Source: Paenibacillus sp.
GTDB taxonomy: Bacteria; Bacillota; Bacilli; Paenibacillales; Paenibacillaceae
Reading direction: 5' to 3'
Assembly (NCBI GenBank): GCA_003529225.1
Contig: DOJM01000480.1
Span: forward strand, 18,076 to 23,511
Length of the DNA stretch: 5,436 nt
Numbering within the stretch: position 1 is the stretch's first letter; each line of letters begins with the position of its first letter. The notes under the pieces are model-generated. The model searched no databases, was not told where the DNA came from, and was given only the letters and a program-made list of their open reading frames with translations. This document shows, one piece after another, positions 1 through 3,754 of this stretch. The position numbers and the translations under genes are program-made.

Positions 1-106
1 AGCGTTGGGCTACTTAACGGAATTGCGAGAAACTTGGCTACAGGCTTCGAAGATCGCGACAACTCAGGGGCTAGAGCCGTTATCTACGGAAAGTGCAAAT
101 GGATAA
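1..106 (+). CDS. fliS: FliS, flagellin export chaperone (3' end only)
   Basis: Only the last 34 codons are present, read in frame from base 2 to a TAA at 104-106. FliS binds the C-terminus of newly made flagellin in the cytoplasm, keeps it from polymerising and hands it to the flagellar export gate. The visible segment has the helix typical of the FliS C-terminus (LGYLTELRETWLQASK), where a tyrosine/leucine-rich start runs into the conserved RETW-like motif, followed by a short polar tail. The next gene, a fliT-like chaperone, overlaps this one by 8 nt, which is the usual order fliD-fliS-fliT in Bacillota and supports the call. Most of the protein lies outside the window, so the assignment rests on this helix and the neighbour. 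Confidence 0.72.
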   Translation, partial: ALGYLTELRETWLQASKIATTQGLEPLSTESANG

Positions 107-440
107 AGATAAGCTTGTTGTAGAGTTGAAGCAATTGACGCAGAATATAATGGAGCGGTTATACGAAGTCGAATTTGAAGAGTTAGAGTCTTTCGTGGAC
201 GAGCGTCAGAAATTGATTGATGACATTATCCGACAGTTCTCGTTGGTTCCTGCAACGGAAGCGCAAAAGGTCGAAATTGAACGAATTTTGCATCACGATT
301 CAGAAATCACTGCTCGCATGAACACTCTTTGCCTCGAGGCTCTGGACTGGTTGCAGAAGCGCAATCAAGCCAAAGCACAGCGCAGCGCCTATGAGGCCGC
401 CTATACCCCAGATAGCTTTCTAATGGATCGCAAAAAATGA
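99..440 (+). CDS. fliT: FliT-like flagellar chaperone (small helical protein)
   Basis: A 113-residue, strongly helical, charged protein with no membrane segment or signal peptide. Proteins of this size directly after fliS in Paenibacillus and Bacillus relatives are annotated FliT, the cytoplasmic chaperone that binds the filament cap protein FliD and affects flagellar export. The N-terminal half (residues 1-50) is an amphipathic helix with repeated Glu/Leu (VEFEELESFVDERQ), a second helix covers about 55-100, and the tail ends in YTPDSFLMDRKK. I chose the ATG at 99: GGAAAG at 88-93 sits 5 nt upstream, whereas the alternative GTG at 93 overlaps that site. The start lies inside the end of fliS, so translation is probably coupled. 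A terminator 24 nt after the stop ends the operon. FliT sequences diverge strongly, so context carries much of the call. Confidence 0.68.
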   Translation: MDKDKLVVELKQLTQNIMERLYEVEFEELESFVDERQKLIDDIIRQFSLVPATEAQKVEIERILHHDSEITARMNTLCLEALDWLQKRNQAKAQRSAYEAAYTPDSFLMDRKK

Positions 441-463
441 TTTATTTCGGTGTTTCACTATAG

Positions 464-500
464 GAGTAGACGGGTATTTAATGCCGTCTGCTCTTTTTTT
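464..500 (+). terminator. Intrinsic terminator of the fliS-fliT operon
   Basis: A 10-bp stem, GAGTAGACGG (464-473) with CCGTCTGCTC (484-493) containing one G-U pair, has a 10-nt loop and is followed directly by seven T residues (494-500). It lies just downstream of the fliT-like stop codon and separates the flagellar operon from the cold-shock gene. Confidence 0.9.
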
Positions 501-592
501 GATCATAACGCCATATCTATTTCTTGATTATGGAAAATTAAACGTCCTATTTTACGTGGTAAATTATTGCATGTAAACATTTACTTTTCCAA

Positions 593-622
593 TTGACAAT
601 GAAGAAGTTACGGTGGTATAGT
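593..622 (+). promoter_or_regulatory. SigA-type promoter of the cold-shock gene, extended -10
   Basis: A perfect -35 box TTGACA (593-598) is separated by 18 nt from TATAGT (617-622), and TGG directly before the -10 gives an extended -10 element. Transcription should begin near 629, leaving a leader of about 47 nt. The preceding stretch (501-592) is AT-rich and holds a small palindrome, GTAAACATTTAC (573-584), 8 nt upstream of the -35 box; it may be an operator or just AT-rich promoter DNA. Confidence 0.85.
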
Positions 623-628
623 CGATTT

Positions 629-643
629 GTGAGCAAGACTCAC
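629..643 (+). promoter_or_regulatory. Hairpin at the predicted 5' end of the csp mRNA
   Basis: GTGAG (629-633) and CTCAC (639-643) form a 5-bp stem with a CAAGA loop, starting at about the predicted first transcribed base. A stem at the very 5' end can protect a short mRNA from 5'-dependent decay. That role is inferred; the pairing and its place relative to the promoter are seen directly. Confidence 0.45.
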
Positions 644-675
644 GTTCATCTGATGACGAAGGGAATGTTTAATCA

Positions 676-873
676 ATGGAAGGTAAAGTAAAATGGTTTA
701 ACGCAGAAAAAGGTTATGGTTTTATCGAGACTGCAGACGGTGGCGACGTATTTGTACACTTTTCCGCGATTCAAACTGACGGTTTCAAGACTTTGGATGA
801 AGGCCAATCCGTAGAGTTCGATATCGTTGAAGGCGCACGCGGACCACAAGCAGCTAACGTAATCAAATTATAA
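676..873 (+). CDS. Cold-shock protein of the CspA/CspB family
   Basis: A complete 65-residue cold-shock domain protein, the normal length for the family. It forms a five-stranded beta barrel that binds single-stranded RNA and DNA in the cytoplasm, melts mRNA secondary structure and helps translation in the cold and in growth. Both nucleic-acid-binding motifs are intact: RNP1 KGYGFI at residues 12-17 and RNP2 VFVHF at 25-29, together with the N-terminal GKVKWFN. The ATG at 676 is preceded by AAGGGA (659-664), 11 nt upstream. The gene has its own promoter and terminator and so is monocistronic. Members of this family are too alike to separate cspA, cspB, cspC or cspD from sequence alone, so no symbol is given. 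Confidence 0.97.
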   Translation: MEGKVKWFNAEKGYGFIETADGGDVFVHFSAIQTDGFKTLDEGQSVEFDIVEGARGPQAANVIKL

Positions 874-880
874 TCATACG

Positions 881-914
881 GCTAAGCCGACCTACATATA
901 AGTAGATGGTTAGC
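881..914 (+). other. Imperfect inverted repeat after csp
   Basis: GCTAA at 881-885 can pair with TTAGC at 910-914, and inside it CC/GG and TAC/GTA can extend an imperfect stem with internal loops. It lies between the csp stop codon and the real terminator and would form part of the 3' untranslated RNA, possibly shielding it from 3' decay. The structure is weak and could be chance. Confidence 0.25.
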
Positions 915-934
915 AATTTAGACAGCGCTAGCAA

Positions 935-967
935 GGATCTTGGGATTTCTCCCAGGGTCCTTTTTTT
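935..967 (+). terminator. Intrinsic terminator of the cold-shock gene
   Basis: An 11-bp stem, GGATCTTGGGA (935-945) with TCCCAGGGTCC (950-960), has two G-U pairs and a TTTC loop and is followed by seven T residues (961-967). This is a textbook rho-independent terminator 61 nt downstream of the csp stop codon. Confidence 0.93.
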
Positions 968-1239
968 GTGTGCTTGGGGCCCCGCAAAGTACCTAGTATG
1001 CATCGAAGTAAAGCTCCACTTTATGGGGATATTTTGTGTGTTCATAAGCCTCTATCAAGGCAGTTAATAGAAAGAAAATAGCGTACTTTGTAAATTTTTA
1101 ATATGGAAAATGTTAGAACTCTCCGAAATGTGGGTAATAGCTTTACGTTGAGCTGTTTATCTTACCTCGACGCACACTATGTTAGCCTAGGCCAATACTT
1201 CCATGAGAGATTCATATAGCCTATGCTATCAAAACTTTT
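968..1239. other. Gene-free leader region upstream of the SLH gene
   Basis: The whole gap between csp and the SLH gene is 384 nt (874-1257). Its first part is the csp 3' region and terminator; the remainder, described here, has no open frame with a plausible ribosome binding site. It is AT-rich with a GGGGCCCC palindrome near 977-984, a TAGCCTA direct repeat near 1184 and 1217, and a 5-bp hairpin ATAGC-CTAT-GCTAT (1216-1229) just before the SLH ribosome binding site. The SLH promoter must lie here, but I found no -35/-10 pair good enough to call. The best candidate is TTCCAT, 17 nt, TATGCT ending near 1227, and it is poor. Confidence 0.5.
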
Positions 1240-1245
1240 AGGAGG
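1240..1245 (+). promoter_or_regulatory. Ribosome binding site that decides the SLH protein start
   Basis: AGGAGG (1240-1245) directly abuts an ATG at 1246, leaving no spacer, so that ATG is unlikely to be used. The next in-frame ATG, at 1258, is 12 nt away and begins a typical Lys-rich signal peptide (MKKKLRG). The start is therefore placed at 1258, although the spacing is somewhat long. Confidence 0.7.
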
Positions 1246-1257
1246 ATGATTAGCGGG

Positions 1258-2697
1258 ATGAAAAAGAAGTTGCGCGGTCTCATGACCGGAGTTTTAGGAG
1301 TTAGTATGTTATTAGGATCTCTTGGCAGCGTATCTGCCGCTTCCGTACCTAAGGATATTCAAGGTCACTGGGCCCAAGCTCAGCTACAAGAATGGTTAGA
1401 TAGTGGATACCTTGGAGGATACCCAGACGGTACAGTTAAACCAAACAAGGCAATTACACGTGGAGAGTATGTGACTCTGGTAAATCGCCTGTTCGGTTTT
1501 AAAGAAAAAGCAACGGTAAGCTTTAAAGATATGAAAAGCACGAACTGGAACTACAGTGAAGTGGCTAAAGCCGTGAAAGCTGGTTATATCGGAGGATACG
1601 AAGACAATACGTTCCGTCCTAATAGTCCGCTCACAAGACAAGAGGCAGCAGTAATGGCTGCGAAATTACTTAAATTGAGCACTAATAGCGCTACTAGCAA
1701 ATTTAAAGACAATGCACAAGTTGCAGCATGGGCAAAAGGTGCAGTAGCCGCTGCAGCGGATAAGAAGATTATTAACGGTTATCCGGACGGAACCTTCGGT
1801 CCTAAGAGATCGTTAACACGTGCAGAGGCTGTTGGTATTATCAATACCTCAGTCATCTATTACCCAGGTAGTGGCACAGGTGGTGGAGTAATTCCTACGC
1901 CAACGCCAACGGCTACTCCGACACCAACCGCTACGCCAACGCCAACAGCTACTCCAGGTGGTAGTACTGGTGGTGGTGGATCTGGCGGCGGTAACGGTGG
2001 TGGCGGAAATGTCACAACACCAACCGTAAGTGGGGCAACCTATGGTAACGTTGGTTCGGTAACAGCCGATGTATACTTGACATCTTCCGTAACGGGCTCA
2101 GTGTACTATGTTGTAGCTCCTTATACTGCTAACGTAAGTACACCGAGTGCATTGCAGGTGGAAAAAGGACAGATCAGCAATGGAACTGTAAGCGAAATTC
2201 ATGGTAGTGTTGCAACTGTAGCCAAAACAACGGTTACATTCTCTGTTTACGGATTGAATCCTGGGACAGAATATGCAACATATATCGTAGCAGCCGATGC
2301 ATCTGGCAATCTGTCTACTGTAACAACCGTTCGTTTAACTACTGCTCAGGCAACGGCAAACTCGATTACGCTTTTTGAACCAGGACAAGTAGGTACAGTT
2401 ACAGCAGATGTATATGTTAAATATGGTGTGACAGGTGCCGCTCCCACCCCAGTAAGATATGTAGTATTGCCTGCTAATGAAAAAGCGCCTAGTGCAGCGC
2501 AAATTTCTTTAGGGCAGAATAGTGCTGGTACAGCATTGACTGCTCCATGGACGGACACACTTACTTTTGCTCCTGGTGTAAAGCATAAGCATACTTTGAC
2601 TGGATTGACTGCGAATACTGCCTATAAGGTATACGTTATTACAGGATCAGGTACACAATTGTCACCTGTAGAAATCATCCAAATTCATACTAAGTAA
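1258..2697 (+). CDS. Secreted SLH-domain surface protein with two fibronectin-III-like modules
   Basis: A 479-residue exported protein anchored to the cell wall. Residues 1-27 are a Sec signal peptide: MKKKLRG, a hydrophobic core, and cleavage after SVSA. Three S-layer-homology domains follow at about 30-82, 86-140 and 148-203, each with its Gly-Tyr-x-D/N turn (GGYPDGT, GGYEDNT, NGYPDGT) and a TRGE/TRQE/TRAE motif, the part that binds pyruvylated secondary cell-wall polymer. A linker follows: Pro-Thr-Ala repeats (213-233), then Gly-rich (234-251). The C-terminal part holds two related modules of about 105 residues (258-362 and 378-479), both opening G-S/T-VTADVY, with a YVV-P strand, a PSA-x-Q segment, a GL-x-x-x-T-x-Y strand and a final T-rich strand, which resembles fibronectin type III folds. 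No catalytic motif is visible, so the role may be adhesive, structural or binding. It stands alone between terminators. The domain order is certain; the biological function is unknown. Confidence 0.94.
   Translation: MKKKLRGLMTGVLGVSMLLGSLGSVSAASVPKDIQGHWAQAQLQEWLDSGYLGGYPDGTVKPNKAITRGEYVTLVNRLFGFKEKATVSFKDMKSTNWNYSEVAKAVKAGYIGGYEDNTFRPNSPLTRQEAAVMAAKLLKLSTNSATSKFKDNAQVAAWAKGAVAAAADKKIINGYPDGTFGPKRSLTRAEAVGIINTSVIYYPGSGTGGGVIPTPTPTATPTPTATPTPTATPGGSTGGGGSGGGNGGGGNVTTPTVSGATYGNVGSVTADVYLTSSVTGSVYYVVAPYTANVSTPSALQVEKGQISNGTVSEIHGSVATVAKTTVTFSVYGLNPGTEYATYIVAADASGNLSTVTTVRLTTAQATANSITLFEPGQVGTVTADVYVKYGVTGAAPTPVRYVVLPANEKAPSAAQISLGQNSAGTALTAPWTDTLTFAPGVKHKHTLTGLTANTAYKVYVITGSGTQLSPVEIIQIHTK
1894..2010 (+). 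repeat. Pro-Thr-Ala repeat and Gly-rich linker coding region
   Basis: Bases 1894-1956 encode tandem PTPTAT-type units, with the DNA repeating CCAACG/CCAACA and GCTACTCC blocks imperfectly. Bases 1957-2010 encode a Gly-rich stretch. Such linkers are flexible spacers that hold a functional domain away from the wall, and Pro-Thr stretches are often O-glycosylated. Repeats of this type change length by slippage, so copy number may vary between strains or be mis-assembled. Confidence 0.85.
2034..2694 (+). repeat. Duplicated C-terminal module of the SLH protein
   Basis: Two protein repeats share an ordered pattern: G[ST]VTADVY, VTG, YVV.P, PSA.Q, GQ.S.GT, GL...T.Y, LS.V and a terminal T. The copies have diverged clearly at the DNA level, so the duplication is old rather than recent. 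The second copy lacks the DASGN turn of the first and has instead a short TGSGT turn, and it contains a HKH segment. Confidence 0.75.
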
Positions 2698-2771
2698 CTT
2701 AATCTTATACTGTCTCAGTTTGGGAATATAAGAATGGAATTCGTACTATAATAACGACAGGTTTACTCTTG

Positions 2772-2815
2772 GTCCGGTGAGGCGAATAGTTGCTCTTACC
2801 GGACTTGTTTTATTT
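2772..2815 (+). terminator. Intrinsic terminator of the SLH gene
   Basis: GTCCGGT (2772-2778) pairs with ACCGGAC (2798-2804). An inner GAG/CTC pairing (2779-2781 with 2793-2795) continues the stem past a two-base bulge, and a T-rich tail TTGTTTTATTT (2805-2815) follows. It lies 74 nt after the SLH stop codon. Confidence 0.82.
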
Positions 2816-2870
2816 GTGAACACTACGACAATATTTGTTATCTAATTGTAAGGGCTGTAAGGAATTACTT

Positions 2871-2899
2871 TTTACTTAGCCTTAACAATTTGGTATAAT
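2871..2899 (+). promoter_or_regulatory. SigA-type promoter of hpf, extended -10
   Basis: A consensus TATAAT (2894-2899) with TGG before it (2891-2893) lies 17 nt after TTTACT (2871-2876), a 4-of-6 match to the -35 consensus. Transcription should begin near 2906, giving a leader of only about 20 nt that is mostly the ribosome binding site. I see no convincing SigB-type site (GTTTAA with GGGTAT), although hpf is stress-induced in Bacillus. Confidence 0.85.
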
Positions 2900-2926
2900 G
2901 AAGGTGTAACTAAAGGAGGAGTGGCC

Positions 2927-3475
2927 ATGCAATTCACCATTCGAGGTCAACAAATTGACGTGACCGACGCTTTGAGAGAATATGTTGATAAGAAGCTCAG
3001 CAAACTTGAGAAGTATTTCGAAGCACCCCCTACCTCTGAAGGGTCTGTGACGCTTGGCGTAGTTCGCGGCCTTCATACGGTGGAAGTAACCATTCCGCTT
3101 GCTGGCGTGACGCTTCGTGCCGAAGACCGCAGCGATGACATGTATGCTTCCATAGATGCCGTTGTGGACAAGCTGGAACGTCAAATTCGCAAACACAAAA
3201 CGAAGATCAACCGTAAGTTCCGTCAAGAGGGACTCAAGACGCTGTTTGTGGATGGAGCTAGTACCGCTGTTGCTGTAGAAGAACAAGATTATGATGATTT
3301 AGAAGTTGTGCGGAACAAACGCTTTACGATGAAACCGATGGATGTGGAAGAAGCAATTCTTCAAATGAACATGGTAGGGCATAATTTCTTTGTGTTTTCC
3401 AATATCGACACCTCTGAAGTGAGCGTAGTTTACAAACGTGATGATGGTAAATATGGACTGATTGAACAGGGCTAA
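2927..3475 (+). CDS. hpf: Long-form ribosome hibernation promoting factor (HPF/RaiA family)
   Basis: A complete 182-residue protein, the length of the long HPF of Bacillota. In stationary phase or stress it binds the 30S decoding region and joins two 70S ribosomes into inactive 100S dimers. The N-terminal S30AE domain (about 1-103) begins MQFTIRGQQIDVTDALREYV and carries the Lys/Arg-rich helix around residues 66-98 (SDDMYASIDAVVDKLERQI) that contacts rRNA. A variable linker (about 104-124) leads to the C-terminal dimerisation domain (about 125-182; VRNKRFTMKPMDVEEAILQM, then GHNFFVFSN). I chose the ATG at 2927: AAAGGAGG (2912-2919) is 7 nt upstream, while the in-frame GTG at 2921 is too close. 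The gene lies between its own promoter and terminator, directly before secA, as is common in Bacillota. Nothing is missing or odd. Confidence 0.97.
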   Translation: MQFTIRGQQIDVTDALREYVDKKLSKLEKYFEAPPTSEGSVTLGVVRGLHTVEVTIPLAGVTLRAEDRSDDMYASIDAVVDKLERQIRKHKTKINRKFRQEGLKTLFVDGASTAVAVEEQDYDDLEVVRNKRFTMKPMDVEEAILQMNMVGHNFFVFSNIDTSEVSVVYKRDDGKYGLIEQG

Positions 3476-3548
3476 GTTACAATGATGCCAGTTATGCTCT
3501 AAGTATAAAGGGCCTCGAGAGTTAGTCAGAACCTAAGAAATTTAAACC

Positions 3549-3590
3549 GAGCCCCTATTCGCTGCAAGCGAATAGGGCTCTTGTGCGTAT
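3549..3590 (+). terminator. Probable intrinsic terminator of hpf
   Basis: GAGCCC-C-TATTCGC (3549-3562) pairs with GCGAATA-GGGCTC (3568-3580): 13 base pairs with one bulged C and a TGCAA loop. The stem is the strongest in the window, but the tail (TTGTGCGTAT) is poor in T, so termination may be partial or read-through into secA may occur. Confidence 0.75.
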
Positions 3591-3630
3591 AAGTGACTAT
3601 ATTTGAAAAATGTGGCTGATACACCTTGTA

Positions 3631-3659
3631 TTGCGGCATCTCTTACAAACTGTTACAAT
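3631..3659 (+). promoter_or_regulatory. Probable promoter of secA, extended -10
   Basis: TACAAT (3654-3659) is preceded by TGT, giving an extended -10 (3651-3653), and lies 17 nt after a weak -35 TTGCGG (3631-3636). The start would be near 3666, giving a leader of about 89 nt. The weak -35 makes this less certain than the csp and hpf promoters. Confidence 0.6.
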
Positions 3660-3691
3660 TTATGAAGCAGCGGAATCGAATTTATAAATGG

Positions 3692-3748
3692 CCCTTTCAA
3701 TTTTGTGAGGATGGGCTCGGTTCCACCATCTGTGTTGCATGAAAGGGG
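3692..3748 (+). promoter_or_regulatory. Possible leader fold covering the secA ribosome binding site
   Basis: CCCTTTCA (3692-3699) is an exact 8-base complement of TGAAAGGG (3740-3747), which contains most of the secA ribosome binding site AAGGGG (3743-3748). Between them GATGG (3710-3714) can pair with CCATC (3726-3730). The fold would hide the ribosome binding site in an mRNA whose promoter is predicted at 3631-3659. Regulation by this fold is inferred; an 8-bp match to a purine-rich site can occur by chance. Confidence 0.35.
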
Positions 3749-3754
3749 TTAACC

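Noticed and set aside
863..1045. 60-residue - strand frame across the csp terminator
   Set aside because: It runs through a strong intrinsic terminator hairpin, has no ribosome binding site and resembles no family.
984..1091. CAAAGTAC near 985 and GTACTTTG near 1083 as a long-range stem
   Set aside because: An 8-base inverted match within about 280 nt is expected roughly once every other such region by chance, and the arms do not extend.
2346..2558. 70-residue - strand frame opposite the SLH gene
   Set aside because: It is a shadow of the second repeat module of the SLH protein, without start signals; the 1396-1641 - strand frame is rejected for the same reason.
2747..2815. Possible small RNA between TATAAT (2747-2752) and the terminator at 2772-2815
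   Set aside because: The -10 is perfect but there is no acceptable -35 at 16-18 nt and no extended -10. The hairpin is fully explained as the SLH gene terminator.
2882..3286. 134-residue - strand frame opposite hpf
   Set aside because: It is antisense to a clear hpf and even covers the hpf promoter, with no start signals.
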